DNA from: Epiperipatus broadwayi
Lineage: Eukaryota > Onychophora > Udeonychophora > Euonychophora > Peripatidae
Length of the DNA: 64,000 bases
Assembly: GCA_028023455.1 (NCBI GenBank)
Contig: JAQFVV010006216.1
Span: 563,001 to 627,000, forward strand
Direction: 5' to 3'
Part shown: one piece after another, positions 50,808-63,323 of the stretch
Layout of the letters: each line of letters begins with the position of its first letter
How positions within the stretch are numbered: the stretch's first letter is position 1
Notes under the pieces: generated by a model
Told to the model about the DNA's origin: nothing
The model's input: only the letters and a program-made list of their open reading frames with translations
Database searches by the model: none
Position numbers and translations under genes: made by a program

Positions 50808-51308
50808 ATTTGCCCATATGTAAGCATTTGTGTTGGAAAGAACAAGTGGATTCATTTTGTTCTTTCATAAATACTATATCTTGTGTTGGGAATGAAAGTA
50901 TTCATTTATTATTAAGACTCATAAAAAGTGCATGCACAATAGTTTGAAAAGGCTGATCTTTAATGGATTACAATTATAAACATAACACTATATAAAATAA
51001 ATGCTTATTTTCATATGTTTAAGTTTCATTTGAGAGTGACGTTTGGTAAATTCCAGATAATTTCATTGACTCATTCATTCAGATATTGTAAACAGTAATT
51101 TAAAGTGAGTGGTTCATCCTCACGCTTTCATTTCCAGTACTTAAGATTTGCCCATATATAAGCATTTGGGTTGTAAAGAACAAGTGGATTCATTTTGCTA
51201 TTTCATAAATACTATATTTCATGTTGGGAATGAAAGTATTCATTTATTATTAACACTAGTAAAAAGTGCATGCACAATAGCTTGAAAAGGCTGATCTTTA
51301 ATGTATTA
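50808..51308. repeat. Local direct duplication, about 165 bp, spaced 339 bp
   Basis: 50808-50970 and 51147-51308 are about 90% alike. Each begins TTTGCCCATAT, contains GAACAAGTGGATTCATTTTG and GTTGGGAATGAAAGTATTCA, and ends AAAAGGCTGATCTTTAATG. About 175 bp of unrelated sequence separates them. Confidence 0.88.
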
Positions 51309-52139
51309 CATTATGATAAAACATTCAAAAATTATTCAAAAAGTCTCGTGAATAATTTTATTATCACATATATTTTTATAAAAAAAAATAGTTTACTAAA
51401 ATATGGAAAATATTTATGATTCTTGGTCTTTATATTTTAATTTTACTCTCAATCTCATTTTGTATTTAATCTCAACACACATCAAAGCAAAAAGAACCTA
51501 TCTTATCCTCTTCCAAAATAAACAATTCTACAATTCCAAAAATTATTTATCATTTTTCTTCAAAATACTGTTCTGTATAATTGAACAAAAACACATTCAG
51601 ACACAAAATGTGTTGTCTTGGCACATTTCCATGGACAATTATGCCAACAGTAGAAAAAATCTTGTATTCTCCTTTTTAAAAAGTGGCTTGCTCTAACTAA
51701 TTATTGCACTTGCAAATAATATGTTAAGTTTTTAGTTATTAAAAAGTGTCTTATTCACTTACCTCTGTTTCAAACAATGTGATGTCTATGACAAATATCT
51801 GTTGAAGGCATGGTAAGTATTACTGTATTTTTATTGTTTATAAAGCTTTGCTCTTAAAACAGTTTGTGTATTTGTATATGTAAGAATAAAATATTTAGAA
51901 TGCTGTAAAAATATATAAAAATGTATTAGTGATAATACAAAAAATTATAATTGCAAATGGTCAAAGAGTCATATAAACAAGAGTAGAAATTTTAAAAGTG
52001 TAATAGAGTAACATGGTTTTGGAAAGAAATTATTTCAGCAATAAAAAGAATAACACTATTACTAAAAAGTGTGTGTGACATCATAAAGTATATGTAGAAG
52101 ACAAACAATTTCTATAATTATATTTTTGAAATACCAATT
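51309..52139. other. Unassigned stretch
   Basis: The plus frame 51403-51696 (97 codons) is Leu/Phe/Asn-rich and shows no recognised domain. The last 200 bp may be a further 5' part of the RTE remnant. Confidence 0.35.
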
Positions 52140-52738
52140 ATATTAGGTAGAGAGGTGAGACATGCAATCAGATCAATGATAAATGAAAAAAAATCTAGGA
52201 AATTTTGAAATTTTTTACTGTTATTTATAAAAGCAGCTAAAGAAGTAGAGAAATTGTTGACAAAATTAAATTAATATCTGAATGATAAAAATTTATCAGA
52301 TTATTACAATAATGAAATAGTGACATTGACGTTATACAAAAAAGAAAAATATATATTACAAATTACAGCCTATCAGTTTTCTGTCCATTTTATATAAGAT
52401 ATTTACACAAACATTACAATTTGGTTCAAACCAACCAAAAAAACAAACTGAAGTTTAAAAAAGTTTTAGAGTAGAAAGTCACATACAAGTATAAAGAGGA
52501 ATTATAAAAAAAGTAATTAATATATTGCTATTATGCTTTCCTATGATAATTAATGCAAATTTTGAAAAATATCAAAATGCAACACTAGTTTTTTTAAATA
52601 ATATTTCAAAGCTTCTTTAAATGTTACAAGAATTATAAAATTCTAATAAAACTAAATATAAATTCTAAAAAGACTAACATAATGTTCTATGCCTTTCACA
52701 AAAAAATAAAAATAAAGATTAATAGTGAAACAGTTTGA
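52140..52738 (+). pseudogene. RTE-type LINE remnant, RT part
   Basis: A strongly decayed plus-strand reading. IVTLTLYKKEKY then AYQFS (about 52320-52380) resembles the xxxLIxKKGDxxxxxNYRPIS entry. NQPKKQ (about 52433) resembles the QPKEQxGF motif. LNINSKKTNIMF (about 52650-52687) matches the GLKxNxxKTKxM block, followed by KIKIKINSETV. The protein stops at the same point where the remnant at 55440-56045 begins, so both probably come from one copy. Confidence 0.6.
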
Positions 52739-52740
52739 CC

Positions 52741-52785
52741 TTAGTTTAAGATCGAGTCTCACTGCTCTACCGTAGCCGACTCAGA
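52741..52785 (-). mobile_element. tRNA-like SINE fragment
   Basis: On the minus strand GTCGGCTACGGTAGAGCAG is an A-box/D-arm of tRNA type, directly followed by TGAGACTCGATCTTAAAC, as in a tRNA-Lys-like sequence with the anticodon arm shortened. It shares GGCTACGGTA with the candidate at 36037. Confidence 0.3.
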
Positions 52786-52869
52786 TATATACAGGTATTA
52801 CAGGAATATATATATATACTAAATATATACATATATTACAGGAATATATATATATACTAAATAATGTTA

Positions 52870-53270
52870 TGTCTTTTAAAGTTGTAATTTTTTTCCACTT
52901 TTATTTTTAATACATTGTAATTATTTTTCATCATAAAACTACATAAAAATTCAAGAAGGAAGATGCAGTCGTTAACTGTCCAAGAATAAGTAAAGGGGTG
53001 GGAACATTAGTTTCTTTTATGATTAAAAAGAAATTTTTAAATTAAAGTAAAATTTAAAACAAAGCTAATTGATTTAGTTAGCTGTTAACATTTTTATCAA
53101 ATCTATTTCCAATCTGGAAATTGATTTGAATTTATTTTTCGACAGTTATTTTGCGATTGCGTCTCCAATAACAAAAGAAAAAATATTTCTGTAAATTAAA
53201 GATTCAAGTAGAGTTAAAAAGTTTAATTAAAAATGTTCTTTGAATAACAGAAAACTGGTATAAATAGGCC
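52870..53270 (+). promoter_or_regulatory. TATA promoter candidate C
   Basis: Ends in CTGGTATAAATAGGCCC (TATAAATA at 53259-53266), a strong TATA box. Upstream it aligns with module B: TGTAATTxTTT, GGAAGATGCAG, TTAACTGTCCAAGAATAA, AAAGGGGTGGG, the palindrome AAATCTATTTCC...GGAAATTGATTT (53099-53127) and GAATTTATTTTTCGACAG. It sits inside the gap of a split RTE copy. Confidence 0.5.
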
Positions 53271-53289
53271 CAAAAATCTATTGTGTCAG

Positions 53290-53524
53290 AGTTCGGTCAA
53301 TAGTCATTAAACAACTTCACATCTGTTTGATTTTTAAAAAGAGGGGCCTAAGCTGCCTTCCTTTCCATCTTTAGTTCAACTCTTCACTGTGCAGAAATGT
53401 AGCTCCTACCACTCAAGTATTCCTATGCCATCAAAGAACCGCGAGGTCAAAAGACATGTTTTAAATCAAAGAATGTCACCTGTCACAGAAGATTCATCAG
53501 TACTGCATTCCATACAATCCTGAG
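53290..53524 (+). other. Candidate non-coding first exon C
   Basis: About 235 bp from 25-30 bp past the TATA box to a donor (CTGAG|GTAATG, GT at 53525). It is richer in G+C than its flanks. AATCCTGAG before the donor resembles AATCCTAG at exon D. GGTCAATAGTCATT near the start resembles GGACAATTCATT at module D. The longest ATG frame (53428 onward) is 32 codons, starts MPSKNREV, and resembles the MPSNRPGF start in exon A; it closes inside the exon. Confidence 0.35.
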
Positions 53525-55207
53525 GTAATGAGCCCAGTCATTATAGTCATAGTACCTAAATTCTAACTTCTAACTTTTTAAAATTAATGTACTCTTTATT
53601 TTGAATCTCTTTTAGTTTGCCAATCACCGAGTATGTTAAGTTAATAATTATTTTCTTTGTATCAATTCTCTACTATCCAAATTAATACTACTGTAAAAAA
53701 ATTTCTTAGTGTTGTTATAATTTATTTTTAATGATATTTTTATACTTGTCACTTAATTTTATTTGTAAATGACAATCAAACCTGGTCTTACGAATGTCTA
53801 TATCCCACTATGGATTATAAAGGGAGGAGCCTTGTTAGTTATTTCTAAATAGCTTGGAAGATTGGGTTTGTATTTTAACTGAATACATACTTTTAAATAA
53901 ATATTTTATCATAAGTTTATATAAAATGCATAAATATTTTGGAATCTGAGATGGATATTGGTGTCTGTTAATTTTATCAATTTCTTATTGATCATCATCA
54001 CCAAAAGGCTGGCAATTTAAATCTATTTTGTTATTTGCACTTTTAAGTGTATGAATTTTAGTTTTTTATATGTTAAACAAAATAGTGATTCAAAAAAGGG
54101 GGATCAATGCATGCTTCATTAATTATAGTTTTAACTTCTGATAAATGATTTTGTCCTACATGGGTCATTATTTTAACATGTCATTATGTATTTGTTAAAC
54201 CATTTAAGGCTTTATTTCAGTATTAAATCCAATGATTTTATATTCTTATAATAGCATTGCTAGCATTTGTCAAATTATTAATAAGCCACATAGGGCTTGG
54301 ATCTGATTCACCTGTACCTCATTCCAGGGAGACACAATCATCTTCATTCATCATTCTTCTCCTCCAAGTATATATTCATATACTGCTTTGATTTTCTCAG
54401 GGGATTCAAAGCCTCCCATCTTTTAGTGTTCTCGTTCATAACAGAAGTCTAAGTCTATTTCTGGAATATGCAGGTTAGTGTAGTTGAAGCTCTGTATGGC
54501 TTTGCTATGATCTGGACCCATAGCAAATTCCTACCTAATTTTTCCATTAGGTATTACTCAGCCTGAAGCTGGCGTATCACCTTCAAATAGAATGATGTTT
54601 TCTTGGCCGAAACTGCCACCATCTCTCTTGCTCACATAATTCTAGCACTGCAATTTCTTATAGTTAGTTTTCTAGCCTGTTTAACAAAATAAATCATAAT
54701 GATATGTGATAATGAAATGTTTTTCTCTTTGTAATATTTTTCATTGGAGTTTTACATCCAAACTCTCATGAAGCTGCTCTCCCCTTTATTGAAATAAGCC
54801 ATTCCCATATTGATAGAGTTTAGCAATATTTGATAGTTAAATGTTGAGAATGTTTAATAAATAAATGTTTTTAGTATATTTTGATCAGAATGTATCCTTA
54901 CTTAATTGATGTAAATAAATTCTATAAATGAAAATACAATTATGTATCAAATGCCAAGGGCATTTTATGAATTCGTTTAAACAACTAAACTTTATTGTCA
55001 TATCTTTATATGTTGTTTTTTAATGTATAAAAGTCTACCTAACCACCCAGATAAATCTATTTTTGTAATATTACATAAAATCCGATTTTTAAATATATGT
55101 TATGTATTTAAATGCCACACTAAATTCATATCTGTCTAAATAAAATAATTGTATCAAGATCGTCAAATATTTGTAATCAAAAACAAAGTTTTAAAGGCTT
55201 GAAGTTG

Positions 55208-55208
<1 letters not shown>
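53525..55208. other. Unassigned stretch between the RTE halves
   Basis: No coding similarity. 54290-54660 is noticeably richer in G+C than the rest but has no long open frame or recognised motif on either strand. Confidence 0.35.
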
Positions 55209-55255
<47 letters not shown>

Positions 55256-55264
55256 TATATATAT
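55209..55264. repeat. (TA)n microsatellite
   Basis: A TA tract of about 55 bp interrupted once. Confidence 0.94.
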
Positions 55265-55439
55265 AAACTCATCTCGAATTTTGTCCAAATAATATTATAT
55301 TTTAAACTTAGTCCAATTGTTTGAATCTCCTTAATAATATTTATATTTATGTATATTTTTAGCTTATATCTTGGGTTCACTCAATCTCTCATCATCGTCA
55401 TTAGCTGAGTTATCATGCTCAGATTCTAAATCTTGTTGG

Positions 55440-56045
55440 ATGGACATACATTTTTGAACGGTACAATAGTAATAAATTAGAAAATGTGAACAACTACATA
55501 TCTTGATTAGATTATAGTAAAAATCTAATCATGATATTTTTAATTATATCGAACGAAAACATAATGGATGGATCAATTGCTTTAGATAAAAATGACTTTA
55601 CATTTAAATGACATTATGTCTATGTATTTTATAAGGAAAGTTTTTATAAATATGTTTTATAAGAATTAGAAGTTTGACAAACAAGAAATATAAAGACTTC
55701 GGATCATACATTTAACTATAAAGAGGTGTGCGTTGGAAGTTACAAAAAGTAATCAAAAACAAAATAAATGAGCAAGAAAACATATAGGTTTTATTGTCCA
55801 CATTTAAGAAATAAAAAGCTGAAATGAGTTGAGCTAGTTGTACTTTAAAAAGAGAGGGTAATAGATGGATAACTGAAATCAAACTGATTTTCAAAACGTA
55901 GCAAACCTTGGAAAATATTATGTATAAGCTGGGTGATAGAGATAATAAAGTTTTCTGGAATGATGTGGAAAACAAAAGTTATGGATCAAAGAAATTGAAT
56001 AATATTAGTAGAGCCCTTATTGTTGCAGTGAGTTGTTAATAATTG
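55440..56045 (+). pseudogene. RTE-type LINE remnant, C-terminal part
   Basis: LENVNNYIS (about 55478) matches the VxxYxYLG thumb motif. The middle is weakly readable up to a VCVGSYKK segment near 55730. IKFSGMMWKTKVMDQRN (about 55944-55994) matches the IRKFAGxxWxRxAxDRxxW C-terminal block, and reading continues to LLLQ before a stop. It continues the protein where 52140-52738 ends. Confidence 0.65.
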
Positions 56046-59000
56046 AAAGGATGAAAAGTTTAAAGTTTACCTGAAATTCATTAAATAAAATTTTAATTTC
56101 AAATGTTACATTTTTCTCCAAGATTTTACTTTTATTTTTATTATTAATGAATGTTATTTAATGCAATACTCCCTGATATATATGTATAATTAATTTTCAA
56201 AATGTATTCATGATTATGTAAATGACACTGCTTTTATAAAAAGTTAAAACCACGTTTGTTATTAAAATACAAATTTAAAAAGATCTCAAACGCGAAATGA
56301 TACTTATAGAAATTAAACTTATCCAAATTAAATCAGAAAGGATGCACATTTTTATAAAAAGTAAAGAACTTCAGATTTATCTGATTCACATTGTTATAAA
56401 AAATTAATAAAACATTATTTAAATACTTTAATTAAATTTTTAAAAACTAAAATTCATTGTGTGTTATTTTTTTTTTTAAAAAATAACTGTGAGGAATGTG
56501 CGTGCGTATGTTTTGTCCAATATACGATATAACATTTTTTTAATTTTTTGATCTCATTTTGATTGATATAATACTTTTATTAAACAGTCAATATTTGCGC
56601 AGACTTTATTGTTCACTTTAGAGGTTTCGTTTAAAATATTAAAAAAAACATAATACCAGTTTTCTTTTTCTTAATGAAGCCTCATAAATAAACAATCAAA
56701 AAGATATGAACTATGTGCATTAAATTTTAAAAGAAAAAAAGAATAAAGGCTACTGCTCATATATTTAAAAAAATAATAATTGTTATTTTATATATAAACA
56801 CAAAACAGATTACTACAAAGTACTTTACACTATATATTTGTAGCTGTGTTCCCAGTACAGTGTGCTGCAATAGAAAAGTATGGGATTAAGAACTAAAGTT
56901 TCAAAATAGCGTAAATTTTTTAAAAAATCAGTTTAACCTGAGTAAATATAACTGTTATATGCTCGATCTGACTATATGAGGTCCAGAATTTATTTTTTTA
57001 TTTGTACTTCTATTTAAGGTGAATGTTAAATGTCTTGCGCAAAGGCAGTTTGAATATTTACTCAATTTTGGTTCTTTCTTCTACTTTCTAGCACATTTTT
57101 GTAGAATTATGTGGGTGTGTTTCAAACTTCTTCAACAATAAATAAATGTGTATAGACGCCTAAGGGTGGCCTTTGAGCATTCCATCATCAGATTTTCAAT
57201 TGGATGGACAGTTGAAGAGTTGGAGTGTGGAATAGATTGAAGCCTGTCCATTAAAGTATGAGGATTGTCTATCTTAATATATATCTGAGCACTTATAGCT
57301 TATATGTGTAGACATGGTAATCTGGACCAACTGATGATTATTGGTTTAGCATGAAATAGGAATATTGGTGATTATTTATCTTTTCAACATATATGTGTTC
57401 AAGTGTACCAGTGTTATGAGATAATGTGGACAGTGGAGGATTGTGTGAAAGTCTGTGCTCATATACCCTATATATTTTTTAATTATTGTAAATAAAATAT
57501 TATAATAAAATAGAATCGTGATTTTTAAGCTATTATTTTTATATTATATGAATATTATAAATATATATACAATTTTTTGTGTGTTTTTATTAGTGCCTGT
57601 CTCTTCTCAATTCTATTCCATTATAATTACACCTCGGTCTCTTTTTAGGCGGACTTATTTAACACGATTTTGAAGTTACATGATTCATGTTTCACCAGAA
57701 GTCGACTCCAATAATGCACTATATTGAAAGTAATAGCACATTATTGGAATTAAACTTTCATCTTAGTAATTTCAATATTTTCAGTGCTTTATAATAGTAA
57801 GATTTTATGCAATAATGAAATTAAAATCATGATTTCCATATTTTATGTATACACATATTAAATTTTACAAGATTATAATGTAAATTTGTTCAAACATTGT
57901 GCGTGTTAATTTTGCATTTTAAATCACATTCTGTTTTTGCTTTTTAAAAAAGAATGTAATCAATTATTATTTTCTTATTAATGACACTAATCATTAATGT
58001 GCTCTTAAATTCCAACAAGAGCTAAATGGTTGTATGTCTGGATATCGCGAGCTTCGTAAACAAGTAATAAAATCATCATCTCAAAGATTAATTACTAATT
58101 ACGTTGTCACCAGAAAATCATAATAATTAAAACATGTATAAAAAAATTTAAATTACTGTACTGTAAATTATGCATAAAAATATATTATTTTGAATAAAAT
58201 TAAATATTATAGTTAAAAAAAGTTTGTCTTGTATCAATTTTTTTCAAATTTGAAATTTTTTATTAGTCATATTTTACTTCCTTATTTTTTTTTTTTTTTG
58301 TGCGAATTTTAAAGTAATTTTACATTGGTGCTTTGCTTTTACATGAATTTTGAAAAATCACAGACCACATCCCTCCTTTTTCAATGTAAGTTACATCTAT
58401 TTTTGCACAATTTCGTTTGCTCGTGTTTTCTGAGGAACCTATCTATCGTGTAAAATGAGACCCAGGTGTATCTACCAATGCAGAAACACATTCAACTCTC
58501 TCACTATACATGCATTTTGTGAACCTTTATTCTTCACATTAACTATATGTCATTACAGGTCTATATAAAACTATAAGAGACTTTAGATTTAACATTACAA
58601 CAATGCATAGCAGGGGTAAAGATGGTTAATTAAATGAATTTTAATGGATATGATATCAAGAAGGTGAAATACAATTTGTTTTTTTCATATTTAATAATTC
58701 AATATCATTATTATTATTCTGGTATAGCAATGATAAAATAGTATACTTTATAATGGAATAAATTTCCAATGATGCAATTTTTAAAGAATGAATTTCACAA
58801 AATATCATTCATTCTCAAAATTTTGAAGTAGAGTTGATAAATATGATTCTTTTGAAATAATGATATTCAAACTTCTAAATGCATATAAAATCACAATCAT
58901 CATTTTTTTAGCCAAGACTTTGAAGGATCAAGGCATTTGACTTTTTCTATTTAACTTTTAGAAGTGCATCCTGTTATTTAAATGTCAAATGCAGATTTTT

Positions 59001-60937
59001 AAAGGAAATATGCCTGATGTTAACAGCTGCTGATTTAATTTTCAAGTGAATATTTTTTTATTCTTTATTATCCATAATTTTACATAACATTGTAGTTCTA
59101 GAATATGTTATCTGGTCATGCATTTTTATAAATATTGATATAGCTGTACACTCATCTAAAGTTAGTGTTTAGGAATTTCTGGAGATTAATAAAAATATAA
59201 ATCAGTTGATCTTTATAGAAATTAAATATAATGGGCTTCGCCAACTAAGTCTTAATTAATAATTTCATTTAAATTCAGTTACCCAACTATTTTAACTTAA
59301 ATTCTTTTAATTAAAGTTTAAATTATAGAAATTTCTGTTTTTTAAACATTTATTTATAATTTGAGATGCTTTGAGAATAAACTTTCCAAAAAAAACTATA
59401 TCACTTATTTAATTAGTCAATCTTAATGCTATGTATAAACCTCGATCTTTATAAATACTAATTCCAAAACTACAAAGATTTCCAATTATAAAATTAATAA
59501 TAAGGCAATCTAATATAGTTGCATATATAGATATCATGATAAAATATTCTAAGACAGAATTTAAATCAATTACAAATCATAATGTCTCAAATATTATTTA
59601 TCAATAATTAATTCACTATGTTGCAATATAAACTTAGATAAATCTAAACTTATTATATTATACATTATTTCTAGCTTAGTTTTGGACACATTCGATCATA
59701 ATATCATGCATTAATTATTATTAAATAATTAATATGTAACATAATCTGTAGTTTCATTCAATTTTGTTTATAATATTTCTCTATAAATTGTAAATGTATA
59801 ATAATAATTAAACGGCATTGTGATTATGTCACACTTTGTTGGTTATGGTAGTTAAGATGATTGGGGTTTATACACTGCACTCAGATAACAGCATAATTAT
59901 CACAGCCAACTGACATGTAGATGATTTTCTTTTTAAAAAATGCTTTTATTTCTTTGAAGACTGATGATATATTACTGATAGATTTTCCTATTTATTCAAG
60001 ATAAGAAATATGATCTTGATTTGGTTTTATATAAATTTTTATGTTTACCAAAACTAAAATTTATTTTGTGTGTGACATATTACTTGATGACAGTTGTGGT
60101 TCCTTTGTCTTTTAAATATAATTGACCCATTTTACATCATGTAAACTTATATTTTCCCACTGAGATATTAATTGAGAACCTACAACTTTCCTTAAAATAT
60201 TACAATTTTTAGTGTTTGGTGCTTTTTAATTCTTTTTATACACGTATATTACAATCAAAAAAGTTTTAAACATGGTAAAAAAATCAAGGTAATTGATCTT
60301 AACATTTTATTGCCTGGATAAATACTGTATTCTGAATAATTATTGTAGTTAAAATGAGTGGCAATACTAAAAATTATCAATATGCTGATGGGTTTTTCTA
60401 TCTCTGAGTACTAAGTGACTTGGTTATAATCATAAAAATATGTGCATAAGAGAACTAGTATTTGTTAAACCATCTATCTGCCTCTGATACATAGATATGT
60501 TTGTGATCTGGCAACAAGAGTAAAATAAATTCACAGAAAACATAATTGCTTAAGGGAATTATTTTTCATACATTTTCCACCAAAAACAATGATCATTTAT
60601 TATTTTCAATTTTCAAAAAAAAAAAAAAAAAAACGAGAGAGAGAATCCTTCTTAACCAGTTCAGAATTTTTTGTGGAACAAAATTTTTATTTCAAAACAC
60701 ATTTAATCTTGAAAATTAATCCTGGCTAGAGAAAGAAATAAATTAAACAAATAAATAACTTGATAGCTAATGGTTATAATAAAAGAATCGTTACAAATTT
60801 TAGCTAAAGTCCAAAACAATGATAATAATAAAAAGCAAAAGGCAATACAATAGCTTTTACAGCATATGTTTTTTATACATACTATATACAAAACTGTATA
60901 TACTTTGAAATTACATAATATTAATATATATATAGAA
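56046..60937. other. Non-coding AT-rich stretch
   Basis: I checked both strands for LINE, gag, PLE and transposase motifs and for tRNA boxes and saw none. Poly-A (60617-60633) and poly-T runs are present, and 57080-57480 is slightly richer in G+C. The largest region of the window without any assignment. Confidence 0.4.
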
Positions 60938-61197
60938 ATCTTTGAATTTGTGGAGTAATTGATTTAAATCAACTTAATTAGAAAGTACTTAATTTAGAAC
61001 AACTGCCCCAGGCCACGAGTCAAAGTAAATTGACAGATTGATGCAGTCAAAAAGAGGCTTTCAAAAGGAGGATCCTTTTGGATGCATCAGTCTGTCAATT
61101 TATTTTGGCTCTTGACCTGGAGTAGCTGTTCTAGGTTAAGTGTTTTCTAATTAAGTTGATTTAAATGGATTACTCCACATATTCAAGATTTCCATCT
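60938..61197. mobile_element. Hairpin (MITE-like) inverted repeat
   Basis: The left arm (AAATCTTTGAATTTGTGGAG, TCAACTTAATTAGAAA, CAACTGCCCCAGG, AAATTGACAGA) is followed after a short G+C-richer centre (near 61065) by its reverse complement, ending CTCCACATATTCAAGATTT. Arms are about 120 bp with roughly 85% pairing. TA-rich sequence lies at both edges. There is no coding capacity. Confidence 0.82.
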
Positions 61198-61209
61198 AAA
61201 CATTCATTA

Positions 61210-61500
61210 CAAATATTATATTTAATATATATATATGTGTGTGTGTGTAAAAACATTACAATACTAGATTAAATCCAAAATTTTACCAAACTCCTTACAC
61301 AACCATAGATTCATCTACTACAAATTGACCTTCTCAAGTGAAAATCAATCTAAAGGAACTAACATATATATACAAACAAACAAACCTTCCCATAATTCAT
61401 TTCAAACTCCACCTTTTCTTAATATCAAAAGATGGCTTTATAAGATTGATAGCCTCAGAATCAAAAAGTTTTATCATTAAAGTCTCCTTTATTTTTCTTT
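61210..61500. other. Unassigned stretch with (TA)n(GT)n
   Basis: A short TA/GT tract at 61217-61249. The frame 61338-61520 is incidental. Confidence 0.35.
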
Positions 61501-62325
61501 TTAACTCATTCTTTTTATAAAAAATAACCTAAACATTGTTAAATAATATTCTATGACCTGTATTTAATTCATGAATATATAAAGCTGAGTTAAGATACAT
61601 ATGTTTAACTCTACCTATATGAACTTTAATTCTTTAATTAAGGCTAAAATTACTCTGGCTACATAAAATGTACCACAACTATGTGGAATATTATAAACAA
61701 TACCAGGAATAGACCTACTATCAATAGACTGCTTTGATCAATTAAGTAACAAATTCAAATCAGAACCTTTCTTCCATCAATCTTCATTCCACCTAACAAA
61801 TGACTATTCTTATAAACCAAATTATATATTGAAGACTTAAATGGGAAAGTTATATATAGTTGTTATCCTTACCAACACAATTCTTGCCATCAAAATTATG
61901 ACTATAAACATTGTTATTAAATACAACTTTTTAATAAAATCATGATTGTAACCCAATTCTACATATTCAGCAGCATAATTGACTTCTTTGAATATCAGCA
62001 TTATTATTAAAATTATTAATTAAGCCTTCTATTCCTACAACAAATATTCAACAAAGATATTTTTATGCATAAAATGCTGATAACTATCAAGCCTAATCAT
62101 ATTTCTCAAATTCGTAGGCTTTTTAAAATGACTACAAAACAAAACATCATTAACATTCTCAACACTTAAATTTAAAAACTTTAATTTTACAAAATCAAAA
62201 CTACTCCCCTCAATAGTAAACTTAATACTAGAATCAAAAGCATTCAATCCACATAAAAACTCTTCTAATTTCTTCTTCTGAATAACAAACAAACAATCAT
62301 CAACCTACCTAACAAATAATTTTAT
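61500..62325 (-). mobile_element. Penelope-like element, RT palm to GIY-YIG endonuclease, degraded
   Basis: Minus strand. At 62307-62293 the catalytic YVDD motif reads stop-V-D-D (the Tyr codon is now TAG). It is followed by CLFVIQKKKLEEFLCGLN and, after IKFTIEG, by FLNLSVENVNDVLFCSHFKK and PTNLRNMIRLDSYQHF. These match the YVDDxF, IKFTxE, FLDxxV and RKPTxxxxYLxxxSxHP blocks of Penelope RTs. Downstream, LNLLLN and then SIPGIVYNIPHSCGTFYV (about 61712-61655) match the linker and the GIY-YIG endonuclease start (PGIVYxIPCxCGxxYIGxT). The open frame 62035-62292 is the best-preserved part. The RT fingers would lie beyond the TA tract at 62327 and are not found. Confidence 0.82.
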
Positions 62326-62326
62326 A

Positions 62327-62364
<38 letters not shown>
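62327..62364. repeat. (TA)n at the 5' edge of the Penelope-like element
   Basis: A TA tract of about 38 bp that truncates the element immediately upstream of its YVDD motif. Confidence 0.95.
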
Positions 62365-62368
<4 letters not shown>

Positions 62369-62790
62369 CTATATTGATATAGGCACATATAATTTTTATC
62401 TAAAATTATTATTAAAGTAGTCTTTCGCTAAAGAAAAACATAAAGTTAAATGTTGAAGAGTTTGTTTTGAAAAAGATAAAATTCAAATAGTTTTCTAGTG
62501 TTAGTTTTGAAATAAAAAGGGGGGAGGGGAGTCTTGGTTTGAGAAAATAAACTAAGGGTTATAAAAGGAAATAAATAGTTTTTATTAGTATTCGTAAAAA
62601 TATAATTTAAAAGGTTAAAATATACAAATCTCTTTTCATTCAAGTTTAATTAAAGAAAAAATAATGTTAAAACTAAATAGTAAATTGTATTAAAAATATA
62701 TATGCGTATATATGTACGATTTGTAAATAAATAAAATGTATGTGAAAGTTAAAGAAGATTATCATTAAAAAAAACGGCAATGGCTATTAG
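62365..62790. other. Unassigned stretch
   Basis: Includes a G-rich segment, AAAGGGGGGAGGGGAG (62517-62532). The minus frame 62446-62643 has no recognised similarity. Confidence 0.35.
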
Positions 62791-62799
62791 ATATTAATA

Positions 62800-62935
62800 T
62801 AAAACAATATGTTTTTGCATGGCTATTACTAATTAAGCAATCTTTCAAAACACGTTTATCAAATGATTATCAATTCGACAACAGATCTTTTCCAGAGATA
62901 TGAGAAAGACAACAAGGCGCAGGTATAAATAGACC
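62800..62935 (+). promoter_or_regulatory. TATA promoter candidate D
   Basis: GCAGGTATAAATAGACC (TATAAATA at 62924-62931) is nearly identical to the module C core. Upstream resemblance to B and C is weaker, limited to TTTATCAAATGATTATCAATTCGACA. ATCGGACAATTCATTCC follows 20-35 bp after the TATA box, where initiation would be expected. Confidence 0.45.
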
Positions 62936-62954
62936 TTTTTTTTTATCGGACAAT

Positions 62955-63323
62955 TCATTCCACATATTAATTGAGTTGAGACAGATCAGTTCCACAAATT
63001 AATTGAGTGAGTGCAGTTCAAAAATTAATTGTGCAGTTAACAAACAAAATGCAGTGTTGAGAAGATCTTGGGAACACACGTTTATCTCCAGCCCAGATGT
63101 CCGATGAAAACAGCAGATCTGCCCGTGAAATAATGTCAGCTTAATATCATAGAAAATCTCCATCCGTATCTAATTGTCTTCGATAGTAATAATCGTGAAA
63201 ATCAGGAAACTCAGCAAGGAAACGTCCCAGTTGGCTGGAAGCATTCATACTGGAACCATTCATACTGGAAGAAATAACAAACAAGAAGAAAACAAAGTGT
63301 TAAATCTACGTTCAAAATCCTAG
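62955..63323 (+). other. Candidate non-coding first exon D
   Basis: About 370 bp from the expected start to a donor (ATCCTAG|GTAAAA, GT at 63324). Contains short internal duplications (CACATATTAATTGAGT then CACAAATTAATTGAGT; CATTCATACTGGAA twice at 63244-63270). ATG frames are short, for example MSDENRSAREIMSA then stop. It reads as 5' untranslated or non-coding exon. Confidence 0.35.

Noticed and set aside
51403-51696. 97-codon plus-strand frame as a gene
   Set aside because: AT-driven composition, no domain, and no supporting signals.
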